Source: JBLNBN01 sp050260015 (lineage in GTDB: Bacteria > Bacteroidota > Ignavibacteria > Kapaibacteriales > UBA2268). From it: 64,000 bases of DNA. Positions within the stretch are counted from its first letter, which is position 1; each line of letters begins with the position of its first letter. The notes beneath the pieces were generated by a model that searched no databases, was not told where the DNA came from, and was given only the letters and a program-made list of their open reading frames with translations. Made by a program: the position numbers and the translations under genes. Location of the stretch: assembly GCA_050260015.1 (NCBI GenBank), contig JBLNBN010000030.1:77592-141591 (forward strand), written 5' to 3'. Below are positions 50,807-60,442 of the stretch, one piece after another.

Positions 50807-53536
50807 CTAATATACGAATTGTAATTCCTTCTGCGGCGTGCGGCAATCCATGTCGGTACCGCGATCCCTATGGTCGATTATTTCGGCGGTAACCCCGACG
50901 GCACGCCCGGTCAGGAACAATATAAATACAAGATCCTGGATATGCTGCTTGGTAAATCTTCCTTTACTGTAGTCTTCCCAGAGCAACTTCAAGGATATGA
51001 CGGAGATAACGGCGTCGACGTTTACACAGAATACGTTCCTGGTTACTCCCTCGTTAAAGAGCTCATTAACGAGGCTATGGTAGAACTCGAGGAATATATT
51101 ATAGATATTGTGGGACTTCAGCTCTTTGCGCACATAGTCCTCGCGGGGATCGATATTGACGTCGTTGCCCTTGAAAACGGGATGATTGACGCAAGGTATC
51201 TTGCTCGTATTCAACGCGCCCAGTTCCCTTTCATTCCGTTTTTTATCGCGGTACTCCTTAGCGGTCCTATTCGCTAACTCTTTTAAATCAATCCCGTGGG
51301 ACGATTCGCCCGGATTCTTTATAGATACGTCCGAAAAGGTGTCCAGGAGGAATTCTACGGCCTCGAAACCGTTCCCCCCGTGCGCGAGTCCAGTATTCGT
51401 CATAAAGCCCGCGTAGCAAACGGGAATATGATTTTTAGCGGAGACAGTTTCCTTGGCTCCCTTTGCGGAAAGCGTTCCCGGGCCGTTCGTCAGCGTTAAG
51501 CCGATCAGATATTTAAGCTCGACCATGTCGTTGTCCTTCGGTTCCCTATCGAAAAGGATCCTGAAGACATTTTCCGTAAAGCTGCCGGTTAAATTCACAG
51601 GCTTTGGATCAACCAATTTCTGCCAGTATTTATTCTCCTCCATATTAACGCAAGAAAGAGCTACTACGCAAGAGATACAGTATAAATAAGTGATGGCGTC
51701 CTCAGCCGTTTTGCGCGTTATCCTTTTCTGAAGCATAGGCTTCCAGAAGAGGCATATAGTAATGGCCGCAAGAAGGAATTCATATTTATCCCTTATTGGT
51801 TTGCCGGTTTTTTCTGAATAGTCCAGGATAAACTGGCATAACTTTAAGGATTCGCAACGCTTTCTGGAATTCTTTACTTCTTTTGTAAGAAGATCAACGA
51901 GTTTGCTTTCTTCATTGGTATTATTGTCGGTTAGAATATTCTCCTCAATCGCATTAATAAGCGCCGCAGGGTAATCCGTTGTATTTTCATCGATTGAGTA
52001 ATCCCGAATAAAGTTAATTATTAGATTACTCATATCGCTGACCTTTTTGAAAAAGGGCTTCGCGCCGATCGCTAACATTTGCGAAGCGATATAAGCGTTA
52101 GGCGTCGCGCCGTTATCCTTAGCTAGGTTGAGAAACGAAAAGTTCTGAGGCTCGATCTTCAGAAAAATGTTTAAAAGCATATTAAGCGTTTTTAAGTCCT
52201 CAGGCTCGGGAAATACCTTAGCAATCGAAAAGAAGATATTCTCTTCAATTGATTTATTTGCGAGGTCGAGAATGGAGGCGCCATGGAGCTCCGCGACCAA
52301 AGTCTTTTCGTCTATCCGGGAAGCTCCGCTCTTATCGCGCATGTTTTGCCGTAGGAAGTTAGCCCCGATTTGCTTATTTATTTCAATTATTTGCTCGTCG
52401 TAGGGCGGTAGGGCTTTTACGACAGGCGTTTCTAAATGCGCCGGCAACTTAATTATGTTGTCCGATATCCAGAGCTTTAGAGACAGATCGCCGCTTGAAG
52501 GGAAATCGGGAGCTTCGTCTATCTTATCGTAAACGGCCTGCATCGCTCGCGGGAAGTCCTGGATTGAAGCTATGCGAACTCCCCTTTTGCTGACGACCGG
52601 ATTCTCAGGGTTGAATACGTCCGCTCCAAAGTAATCGTCGAACCAACTCTCTTTGCAGATAGCGTCGTCGCCGCCCCCGGCGAGGGCCCCTGCGTGCCCG
52701 CAGGAGCGGGTTAGATCCTTTTTCCAACGCCCTGTAACGCATACTACAATTGGTTTGCTAAAGCCGAACTGGCGTTCCTTGATCCAATCGAGGGCCATTT
52801 TCTCGTAGTAGCCCCCGGGCTCGACGTAGAGAGCTACGGCTTTTGTGCGGGGATCGTTTTGCGCGGCAAATAGAAATTCCGGAAGGGCGAAGTGAATATA
52901 GACGTCCTTGCCGGAGCTAACGGCTGTAGAAATGCCAAAACCGCCCGTGCGGAGGTATTCCGCAATAGTTGTCGTGAAATTTCCCGAATTGGAATGAATA
53001 GCGACGGAGCCTTTTTTCAGGGTTTCTTCCGGGGAGTCCCCGCCGAGGGCCCCGCCCACTCGCACATGATCCCAAACGTTCGCCACGCCAAGGCAATTGG
53101 CCCCAATGACGTCGACCCCGGCCTCCTGCGCGATAAACCGAATATACATCGAATCCCGGGACGGGACTTTTTCGGTAACGATTACGATTCGTTTCAATTT
53201 ATCGTTGAAAGTGACTAGCTCGGCGGCGGCCTGGCTTACGGCGGCAGGCGGAAGGTAGATCACGCCCATATCGAACTCGATTCCCTCGCGCATTACGTCG
53301 CGAATGCTCCGGAAAACGGGGATGTTCCCACGTTTTGTTTCGAGCTGGCCGACCCGCCCGTATTGGACCCCGGCTACGACGTTCCCCCCGCTGTACTCGT
53401 GGGAAACCGGCGTTACTTTCCGGCTTTCCCCGCCCAATATATTAATTACGCATACTTTGGATTGCTTTGTAACTAGCTCTTCCAGCGAGAAGACGCCGCA
53501 ATAGTATGGAAATGGTTTGCTGATTAATTGTTTCAT
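50807..53536 (-). CDS. ATP-citrate-lyase alpha-like: succinyl-CoA-ligase alpha domain plus divergent citrate-synthase domain
   Basis: A 909-residue protein with the domain order of AclA. About 1-340: CoA-binding and ligase domains of succinyl-CoA synthetase alpha type, with IHSNSGNFTTTIAEYL and the phosphohistidine motif GHAGA (His near 282). C-terminal part: citrate-synthase-like, with LAHGGNGFEAVEFL (His near 719), VNHPVFKGNDVNIDP (His near 786) and FCVNVDAVIS (Asp near 841), then a tail like that of ATP-citrate lyase. Between them about 300 extra, mostly helical residues make it far longer than the roughly 600-residue AclA. Where ATP-citrate lyase has ADHGP it reads TNGPG, so the substrate may not be citrate. 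The ATG at 53536 has GAGGAG upstream; a GTG at 53551 is the alternative. Second gene after the beta-like subunit. Confidence 0.75.
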   Translation of the reverse strand: MKQLISKPFPYYCGVFSLEELVTKQSKVCVINILGGESRKVTPVSHEYSGGNVVAGVQYGRVGQLETKRGNIPVFRSIRDVMREGIEFDMGVIYLPPAAVSQAAAELVTFNDKLKRIVIVTEKVPSRDSMYIRFIAQEAGVDVIGANCLGVANVWDHVRVGGALGGDSPEETLKKGSVAIHSNSGNFTTTIAEYLRTGGFGISTAVSSGKDVYIHFALPEFLFAAQNDPRTKAVALYVEPGGYYEKMALDWIKERQFGFSKPIVVCVTGRWKKDLTRSCGHAGALAGGGDDAICKESWFDDYFGADVFNPENPVVSKRGVRIASIQDFPRAMQAVYDKIDEAPDFPSSGDLSLKLWISDNIIKLPAHLETPVVKALPPYDEQIIEINKQIGANFLRQNMRDKSGASRIDEKTLVAELHGASILDLANKSIEENIFFSIAKVFPEPEDLKTLNMLLNIFLKIEPQNFSFLNLAKDNGATPNAYIASQMLAIGAKPFFKKVSDMSNLIINFIRDYSIDENTTDYPAALINAIEENILTDNNTNEESKLVDLLTKEVKNSRKRCESLKLCQFILDYSEKTGKPIRDKYEFLLAAITICLFWKPMLQKRITRKTAEDAITYLYCISCVVALSCVNMEENKYWQKLVDPKPVNLTGSFTENVFRILFDREPKDNDMVELKYLIGLTLTNGPGTLSAKGAKETVSAKNHIPVCYAGFMTNTGLAHGGNGFEAVEFLLDTFSDVSIKNPGESSHGIDLKELANRTAKEYRDKKRNERELGALNTSKIPCVNHPVFKGNDVNIDPREDYVRKELKSHNIYNIFLEFYHSLVNELFNEGVTRNVFCVNVDAVISVISLKLLWEDYSKGRFTKQHIQDLVFILFLTGRAVGVTAEIIDHRDRGTDMDCRTPQKELQFVY

Positions 53537-53547
53537 TTTGTCGCTCC

Positions 53548-54810
53548 TCACCGGTTATTCCTTAGATATTCGACTTTACCTTCTTTACTCCACCAATCGT
53601 CAATTTTTTTTGCAAATTCCAGGACTTGGATCATCGACGTGTCGAAACCAAACATTTTATACGGCAGCTTTACAGTGTCCATAATATCCTTAGCATAGAA
53701 CATTCCCTTGATAACGTTAGGTCCGCCCCTACCGATTACGGTATAAATCGGCTTTTTTCCTTCCTTGGCGACGTAATCGCGCAACGCGTCGAAAATGCCT
53801 TTAAAAGTGACGTAAATATCTGTATTATTGGCTTTACCGCCAATTAGCAGCAGCACGTTGGCCTGGTCGTACCAATGCCGGAAAACGATCGAAGCGATCT
53901 CGTACATTTTTTCATAGGGTGGGTTCCCGCCGAAGTCCGAAGCGAAAATCGCCTTGGAGCCGAGCGTTTCCGTAGCGGCGGAGTTAGCGCCTCCCCCGAA
54001 CATAAACGGGATGATTGAGCCGTTGGGATTAATCTCCACTACGTCGCTCTGCCCCTGGTAGGTTCTCAATTTATTAATATCCGTTTCGAACGGGGTAGTT
54101 TCGCTCTGGAAGATTGAAGGCGGCAACCCGATCCTCTTCCAGCTTGGATTGTCCTGGTCGAACGCCGCTTTTATGTCGCAAGCTACGGGCAGGAATCCAG
54201 AACCGACCCGCTTCATTCGGATGGGATTTAATTCCAAAGTCGTGACGCCATAGTTGTCGTAGAGATCCCAGAGCTTCGGCAAATGCTGCACGAGCGGGGA
54301 GATATACTGCTCCGGGCAGCCGATGTCGTTTAGCGCGTTGGTCACGTCGAAGGACTTAATACCGATCAGCGGATCTATCCACGTTACCGCCTTTTTCTCT
54401 TCGGGAAGGTCTTCGATATCGACCCCGCCGGAGGGAGTAAGCGTAAAAATGGGTTTGCGTTCTTTTGTAGAATCAGTAATGCTAAAGTAGACTTCTATGT
54501 CGCTTTTAACGAATTCCTCGAAGGTAACGCCGTTAGCCTTAATCGTCTTATTGCCGTATTTATGTTCGGCGAAGTAAAGGGTTTCCTTTGCTTCCATAGC
54601 GTCGTAGATATTGTCGACGATACGTACAAGCCCGGCTTTGCCTTTTTTCCCAACCCCGCCGCTAAAAAACGGCTTAATAACGACCTTGCCGAAGGAATCA
54701 AGCATAGCCTGGATTTCTTCTTTTGTCGCGCTCCCGGAGAGAGCTTTCGCAGCGGGAAAATCTACTAAGTTGAGAAGGGATGCGCCAAATCTCAATCCTG
54801 ATATTTGCAT
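53548..54810 (-). CDS. ATP-citrate-lyase beta-like / succinyl-CoA-synthetase beta-like ATP-grasp subunit
   Basis: A 420-residue protein resembling AclB. About 1-240: ATP-grasp fold (VVIKPFFSGGVGKKGKAGLV; the Mg/ATP motif TTLELNPIRMK). About 245-420: a citrate-binding-type domain (PFMFGGGANSAATETLG, FASDFGGNPPYEKMYEIASI, LLLIGGKANNTDIYVTFKG), which separates it from ordinary SucC. With the downstream alpha-like gene, 11 bases away, it should form a heteromeric ADP-forming acyl-CoA synthetase/lyase in the cytoplasm. Because the alpha-like chain is divergent, ATP-citrate lyase activity is a hypothesis. First gene of the pair; diverges from the 1527-residue fusion gene. Confidence 0.78.
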   Translation of the reverse strand: MQISGLRFGASLLNLVDFPAAKALSGSATKEEIQAMLDSFGKVVIKPFFSGGVGKKGKAGLVRIVDNIYDAMEAKETLYFAEHKYGNKTIKANGVTFEEFVKSDIEVYFSITDSTKERKPIFTLTPSGGVDIEDLPEEKKAVTWIDPLIGIKSFDVTNALNDIGCPEQYISPLVQHLPKLWDLYDNYGVTTLELNPIRMKRVGSGFLPVACDIKAAFDQDNPSWKRIGLPPSIFQSETTPFETDINKLRTYQGQSDVVEINPNGSIIPFMFGGGANSAATETLGSKAIFASDFGGNPPYEKMYEIASIVFRHWYDQANVLLLIGGKANNTDIYVTFKGIFDALRDYVAKEGKKPIYTVIGRGGPNVIKGMFYAKDIMDTVKLPYKMFGFDTSMIQVLEFAKKIDDWWSKEGKVEYLRNNR

Positions 54811-54944
54811 GAGTTAACCTCGATTTATTTATTATTGGCGTCAAGAGTTTTCAAATTCTTTAAAAAAGAATTCGTTTATTTATTATAGACAAAATTACGT
54901 AAATTAACAACATATAAAAATTGTAAAGCAATAAAGGCGGCTCT
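54811..54944. promoter_or_regulatory. shared divergent region of the citrate-lyase-like pair and the fusion gene
   Basis: 134 A/T-rich bases. TAATTTTG on the minus strand (54890-54897) may serve the beta-like gene with an 80-base leader. No plus-strand octamer is seen. The arrangement allows coordinated control. Confidence 0.35.
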
Positions 54945-57900
54945 ATGAAAAGAAGGGCGGAAGAATTCGAAAAACTGCTTTCAGAAGTTTATCTTGAACC
55001 GGAAAAGTCGGACGGGGCGACTACTTTGTTGACCGACGCGGAGTATATTCTCCAGAATAACATGGATTATATACCCGAGGCGCTCTGGGAGCAATATTTA
55101 AACCTAACGCGAAAACCGGAATTTTTAAAAAAGCTTCATAGCCCTGAAAGCCGGGAACGCTGGGCCGAGTCCGCCTTCAGAATTATTAAGAAGACAAATT
55201 ACACGCTTCTAAAAATGCTCCGCCAGCGGGCGCTCGAAACGCCCGACCGCACGCTCTTTAAGGATATGAGCAAGGGCGCGGCGCAGGACTGGAGCTATCG
55301 CAAGGTAAATTTATACGTACGGGAAATTGCGGCTACGCTCTACCAGACGGCCGCTTTCGTTAAGGAGGAGCCGCGCGTAGCTATCTTTTCGGAAAATTCC
55401 CTGGATAGCGCTTGCTGCGATTTAGCCTGCCTCTGCTACGACATATTCGACACGCCTTTAAACGTGAGCTTCACCGAAGATATTCTTATTTACATAATTG
55501 ACTACCTGAAGATCAATATCGTAATAGTCGATTCCGAGGACAGGCTGAAAAAGATAGAGCTTGCGCGGGGACGCGTCCAATCGCCATTTGCCGTGATAAC
55601 GCTCTTTAGAAGTTCCGTCGGAGACACGATATTTCTCCAGGACCTCGTTAATCAACTCAGTTCCTCCGAGCTTGAAAGCGTGATATCATCGCGAAGACGC
55701 AAGGATGCCCGGGAAGTCGCAACTGTCATGTGGACGTCGGGTTCGACCGGCGCGCCGAAGGGGGTATCCTTCTCTATATACAATCTCGTTTCCAAGCGTT
55801 TCGCCAGGGGCGCGGCATTGCCGGAGGTAGGAACCGACGAAACTCTGCTATGCTTCTTACCGCTTTATCATACCTTCGGCAGGTACCTTGAAATGCTTGG
55901 TATGATATACTGGGGCGGGACGTATACATTTTTAGGGAATACGTCCTCGGAAAGCCTGTTCCATAAGTTTCTCGCCGTGCAGCCGACCGGGTTTATCAGC
56001 GTGCCGCTACGCTGGATACAGATATACGAGCGGGCCTTCGAGCTGAGCGAAGAGACCTCTAACTCCCCTTCGGAATTTGTTAGGAATATTGTCGGCAATA
56101 GCCTGCGATGGGGGCTTTCCGCCGCTGGGTATCTCGATCCGAAAATATTCCGGTTCTTTCAGAACTCTGGAATTGAGCTCTGCAGCGGATTCGGCATGAC
56201 GGAAGCTACTGGCGGAGTAACGATGACCCCGCCCGGAAAGTATCTCGATAATGCCGTCGGGGCCGCGTTGCCTGGGATAAAGCTAAAGCAAAACGAAACC
56301 GGCGAGCTATTCATACGCGGCGAGTACATCGCCCGGTACGTCGAGGAGGCGCCTCCGGGCTCGCAAATTCCTTTCCCCGAGGACGATCCTGATTTTTGGC
56401 TCCCGACGGGCGATATTTTCCGGGTTATTCGGCCGGGATATTATGAAATAGTAGACCGCGTAAAGGATATATATAAAAACAACCGCGGGCAAACTATCGC
56501 CCCAAGGAACGTGGAATCGCGCTTCGACGGCGTGCCCGGCATAAAGCGCACGTTTTTGGTCGGCGACGGAAAGCCGTATAATATTCTATTTATCGTGCCG
56601 GACGAATCGGACGAAATTTTTACGAAGTACCCGGAGCACGTCCGCAACGACTATTTTAACCGAATAATCGCCGAAGTAAACTCCGGTTTGGCTCCATACG
56701 AGCGAATTATCAATTTTAAGTTCCTGCACAGGGACTTTCAATTGGAAAAGGGCGAGCTGACGGCAAAAGGCTCCTTTAACCGTAAAAATATCGAGCAGAA
56801 TTTCCAGATGCAGATCGATAGCTTATACCTGGTAGACAACGTTGTAATACCATTCGCGCATTTCGACTTAGTGATCCCGCGTTGGTTCTTCCGGGACCTT
56901 GGCATAACGGAAATGGACGTCGTTCGCGAGGGAGATTACCTTGTCAATAAGAGAAACGGCTTTATGCTGCTTATCAAGGACGAGGATGATTTAGGAGTTC
57001 AAATTGGAAACCTGATTTACAAATATACTGCAAGAACGATAAACCTGGGGACGTTGGCGCGCTCGCCCTACTTATGGAGCGGCAATCCTGCGCTACAGCT
57101 ATTTTCGCCCTGCAAGGAGGGCTGGGACGTCGAGTTGCGAGGCATCTCCTGCAACGCTTTCCTAAGCGATAATATCTATCGGCTCGAATCCCCGTTTGAA
57201 ATTGAAATAAAAGGCATCAAGAACGAGGAGCTAAAGCGCGTGAACAGGCTCTTTATTTCAGCCATATACGGCGAAAAGAATCTTGCGCTAGCCGCGTTAA
57301 GGGAATTAGACGAAATAATGCCAAAGAGCGAGACGCGTATTACCACTTTAATTCAATACAGGTTAGAGACGCTCGCCCGGCATTACGAGGAAGACGTTCG
57401 ATGCGAAGCGTATAAGATACTTCTACTAAACAGCATCGGCTTGGATTTAAACACTTCTTTCCTTGCGTTTATCAATTCCGGCTATACCTTTCTTAACGAT
57501 AGGACTATTACAGATATAGCCAACAGCAACCTGAATATGACCGAGCTTGAGTCCCTCCGCAGGCGTCTTCTCCGCTATCGCGAGGAGCTTCATTGGCCGG
57601 CCCAGCGAGAAACGATCGAGCAATTTGCGAATATATTTAGCCTATTGACTAACCTCGTTCATTACAACAAGAAGTTCTACCCGACCGTGCGAGCGGAGCT
57701 GACAAATTGGATACTCCTGAATAAAGACATCGAGATATCGAAGCTCGCGCAGGAGCGTTTCGACGATATCGCCGAATACTACGAAACGGAACTCTCTAAG
57801 ACGATGAAAAAGTATCCGATCGATTACTGGGCAAGCAAGCTGGTGTTCGACGACGGTTTGCGCGAAGGAGAGATCGAGAGATTGGAGCGCGTCCTCATTA

Positions 57901-59528
57901 ACACAACCTTCCTTAAGCAGTCTATCATGCTCGCCTTCGACGAGGACGACTTTTGCCTGGAGGACGTGCCGAACGAGGGAATTTGGATCACCCGAATTAA
58001 TTCGGCCCAGTACCCGGGTTCTTATAGAATTAGCATTAACACGCACGCAGGTAAGCATTACAGGCTGCAGGCTGTGATCAGCGAGGATCTGCGTTCCGCG
58101 GCCGTGCTGGAGTCGATTTACTGGCTTATCGCTATAACGGGCTTCCCCGTGGGGAACGCCGTTATGCCCCGGCTCGGTTGCGCGCGGCTCGATCTAGAGG
58201 CGCGTTCTTCGGTCTATAACGACGAGCTATCGGTATGGGAGAAGATTCGCCTGCTTTCGAATACGCGCGAGCTGGGCAAGCCGTTCACTAAGTATTCCCT
58301 TTTCCGTAAATGGTTTATCGGCAGCTTCATTACAATTTTTACCGCCTGGCGCAATTCAGGAAAGAGAATCGTTCCTGGTTTGGTTTCCCCCAACAACGTT
58401 ATCGTGCCCGAGCTTGATTTCAAGGAAGGGGCTATGATAATCTCTCTTGCCGGCTGGAAAAAATACTATGGCACGTCCTCGCTTATCAAGCCGCTTATTC
58501 ATAGCTTTTATAAAAAGACTATGGCCCTCTACTCCTGGACGAAAAATCAATTGGACCTGAGGTGGATATTCGACGCGACGCTCGAGGCATTGGGCAAGGA
58601 CGAGGGAATTCTATGGCTGGAGCAACTTCGCAACGACTTAACGATAGAGGATGTAAAAATGGGCGACGTAAGCTTGTTGGACGCCCTGAACCATTACACG
58701 GAAAAAAATCGCAATTACTTCTATTTGCCGTTGCCGCTGCTTAACGCGATAGAAAAATATGACGAATGGATGTCGTTAAATACGAACGCTACGCAGCACG
58801 CGCGGGAAGAGGCCGTACAGGAGATCTACAGGCTCTATAGCTTGAATCGTTACCCGGAGATAATCAGGTATCACTTATTCAGAAATACGTACTTCGAAAA
58901 CGCAAGCGAGGAAATTAAGTCCAGGTTCGAAGCGCTGCTCCAGACAATGTCGCTGCGTCCAAACGAAACTGCGACGCACCTGATCGAATTAAGCGAATTG
59001 CAAACCGCGATCGACACCCCGTTCGATAAAGAAGTCTTTAGCCGCATGGCGTTCCCGTCGCACCCGGCTGCGCAGGAGATAACGCTCGTACCCGGCCGGG
59101 AGCTTCAGGACATAAAAGTTCATTCGACCATAGTCGACGAGGACGGCTGCGAATATGTCTTCCGCGAACCGGAATCCCCCTCGGAAATCGGTCGATTATT
59201 TAAGATATTCTTTAGCCAGAACTTCCCGCGGGCGCTCGCAGAAAACGATAAATTCTATATCGTAGTCGACGGCTCCGAAAAGGTCGTCGGGGGGCTATGC
59301 TACAGGTATTTAAACGATAAGATATCGTTCATCGACGGCTGCGTAGTCGTTACCTCCCTGCAAGGCAGGGGCATCGGCAGCCTGGCCGTCGAGGAGTTCT
59401 CCCGGCGGATGCAGGAATTAGGCTTTAAATACATTAAAACGCACTTTTACCTGCAGGGCTTCTACCTTAAGCTTGGCTTTAAGATAGACGAACGCTGGGG
59501 CAACCTCGTAAAGGCGCTCGAAGCTTAA
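54945..59528 (+). CDS. giant AMP-binding synthetase / unknown / GNAT acetyltransferase fusion
   Basis: A 1527-residue soluble protein. About 85-640: ANL acyl-CoA synthetase-like, with VMWTSGSTGAPKGVSFS near 263, CSGFGMTEATGG near 415, PTGDIFRV near 486, DRVKDIYKNNRGQ near 503 and the A10 Lys in ELTAKGSFNRK near 606. About 690-1330: no family recognised; mainly helical with some beta, containing ITGFPVGNAVMPRLG and VPGLVSPNNVIVPELDF. About 1395-1527: GNAT domain with the acetyl-CoA loop LQGRGIGSLAVEEF near 1470 and YLKLGFKID. The fusion suggests acyl-CoA formation with an acyltransferase step or lysine-acetylation control; both are inference. A ribosome site AAAGGCGG precedes the ATG. It diverges from the citrate-lyase-like genes and converges with the HlyD gene. 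No signal peptide. Confidence 0.8.
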   Translation: MKRRAEEFEKLLSEVYLEPEKSDGATTLLTDAEYILQNNMDYIPEALWEQYLNLTRKPEFLKKLHSPESRERWAESAFRIIKKTNYTLLKMLRQRALETPDRTLFKDMSKGAAQDWSYRKVNLYVREIAATLYQTAAFVKEEPRVAIFSENSLDSACCDLACLCYDIFDTPLNVSFTEDILIYIIDYLKINIVIVDSEDRLKKIELARGRVQSPFAVITLFRSSVGDTIFLQDLVNQLSSSELESVISSRRRKDAREVATVMWTSGSTGAPKGVSFSIYNLVSKRFARGAALPEVGTDETLLCFLPLYHTFGRYLEMLGMIYWGGTYTFLGNTSSESLFHKFLAVQPTGFISVPLRWIQIYERAFELSEETSNSPSEFVRNIVGNSLRWGLSAAGYLDPKIFRFFQNSGIELCSGFGMTEATGGVTMTPPGKYLDNAVGAALPGIKLKQNETGELFIRGEYIARYVEEAPPGSQIPFPEDDPDFWLPTGDIFRVIRPGYYEIVDRVKDIYKNNRGQTIAPRNVESRFDGVPGIKRTFLVGDGKPYNILFIVPDESDEIFTKYPEHVRNDYFNRIIAEVNSGLAPYERIINFKFLHRDFQLEKGELTAKGSFNRKNIEQNFQMQIDSLYLVDNVVIPFAHFDLVIPRWFFRDLGITEMDVVREGDYLVNKRNGFMLLIKDEDDLGVQIGNLIYKYTARTINLGTLARSPYLWSGNPALQLFSPCKEGWDVELRGISCNAFLSDNIYRLESPFEIEIKGIKNEELKRVNRLFISAIYGEKNLALAALRELDEIMPKSETRITTLIQYRLETLARHYEEDVRCEAYKILLLNSIGLDLNTSFLAFINSGYTFLNDRTITDIANSNLNMTELESLRRRLLRYREELHWPAQRETIEQFANIFSLLTNLVHYNKKFYPTVRAELTNWILLNKDIEISKLAQERFDDIAEYYETELSKTMKKYPIDYWASKLVFDDGLREGEIERLERVLINTTFLKQSIMLAFDEDDFCLEDVPNEGIWITRINSAQYPGSYRISINTHAGKHYRLQAVISEDLRSAAVLESIYWLIAITGFPVGNAVMPRLGCARLDLEARSSVYNDELSVWEKIRLLSNTRELGKPFTKYSLFRKWFIGSFITIFTAWRNSGKRIVPGLVSPNNVIVPELDFKEGAMIISLAGWKKYYGTSSLIKPLIHSFYKKTMALYSWTKNQLDLRWIFDATLEALGKDEGILWLEQLRNDLTIEDVKMGDVSLLDALNHYTEKNRNYFYLPLPLLNAIEKYDEWMSLNTNATQHAREEAVQEIYRLYSLNRYPEIIRYHLFRNTYFENASEEIKSRFEALLQTMSLRPNETATHLIELSELQTAIDTPFDKEVFSRMAFPSHPAAQEITLVPGRELQDIKVHSTIVDEDGCEYVFREPESPSEIGRLFKIFFSQNFPRALAENDKFYIVVDGSEKVVGGLCYRYLNDKISFIDGCVVVTSLQGRGIGSLAVEEFSRRMQELGFKYIKTHFYLQGFYLKLGFKIDERWGNLVKALEA

Positions 59529-59542
59529 GCGCAAGAAAAGCT

Positions 59543-60430
59543 CTAATCGAACTTAACTTCGCCGGGCATTCCAATCTTTATTTGCCCGTCGTTCATTACT
59601 CGTATCTTGAACGCGTAGACCATGTTGACGCGTTCGTCGCGAGTTTGGATTATCTTAGGGGTAAATTCGCTGCGGTCGGATATCCATTCGATCCTGCCGC
59701 GAAGACTCGTAAATTTTCCCTCCCCCGCATCTATTAGTACGGTAGCGGAGCCGCCCAACTTTATTTTGTGCAATAGGCTTTCGGGGGCGTATGCGCGCAA
59801 GGTAATCGAATCCAGCGCCGCAATTTTATAGAGCGGCTTGCCGGGAGTGGCGATCTCGTACTGGCGGGCGTATTTATTTAATACTACTCCGCTTATGGGA
59901 TTAACGATGCGGGACTTCGTTAAGAGGTCCTTCAATTGGTTTATTTGCCCCTCGACCGCCCGCGCTTCTCCTATAATGCTGGGATTCTGGGATTCAATCG
60001 ATTTTATTTGCCTATCGATAACGGCTATTTTCGCGTTTATATCGTCCAGGCTTTTCTGGGGAGCCGCCTTGTCGCGAAGCATATTCTCGATTCTCGCTTT
60101 CTCGGTCAACGCAGCCGACCGCTCCTGCTCCGCGACGCGTGCTTGCGCTACGAGGCTTCCCGAGCGGGAGCTAACGCTTGCGCGCCGCGCCTCCAATTGC
60201 TTTATCTGCCAATATATCTGCGAAGTGTCTATTTGCCCGACTACCTGCCCGGCTTCCAGGCGAGCGCCTTCCTCTACGGAAAAATAGATCAGCTTGCCCG
60301 TAGCCTCCGAGGAAATGAGCGTTTCCTCCGCTTCGAAGTTGCCGTAAGCGTCGGAGCGTTCTGCGTCCTTGCCGCAACCGACGAGGAACAAGAACAATAA
60401 GGCCAAAGTAATAGTTACCTGATTTTTCAT
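59543..60430 (-). CDS. HlyD-family adaptor lipoprotein
   Basis: A 295-residue membrane-fusion lipoprotein with lipobox LVGC (Cys at 19). Lipoyl-half motif near 45-70 (EEGARLEAGQVVGQID), a long helical hairpin (about 75-165), second half (IVNPISGVVLNKYARQYEIA) and a short barrel domain ending GMPGEVKFD. It fits adaptors of the YbhG/EmrA-like ABC exporters. It follows the TolC gene by 12 bases, but no ABC ATPase or permease follows: the next gene is the convergent fusion protein. The pump must be elsewhere or lost. Confidence 0.87.
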   Translation of the reverse strand: MKNQVTITLALLFLFLVGCGKDAERSDAYGNFEAEETLISSEATGKLIYFSVEEGARLEAGQVVGQIDTSQIYWQIKQLEARRASVSSRSGSLVAQARVAEQERSAALTEKARIENMLRDKAAPQKSLDDINAKIAVIDRQIKSIESQNPSIIGEARAVEGQINQLKDLLTKSRIVNPISGVVLNKYARQYEIATPGKPLYKIAALDSITLRAYAPESLLHKIKLGGSATVLIDAGEGKFTSLRGRIEWISDRSEFTPKIIQTRDERVNMVYAFKIRVMNDGQIKIGMPGEVKFD

Positions 60431-60442
60431 ATCTAATTTCGT

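Noticed and set aside
53536..53551. GTG start at 53551 for the citrate-lyase alpha-like gene
   Set aside because: GAGGAG lies at proper spacing for the ATG at 53536; the GTG overlaps the upstream stop without a good ribosome site.
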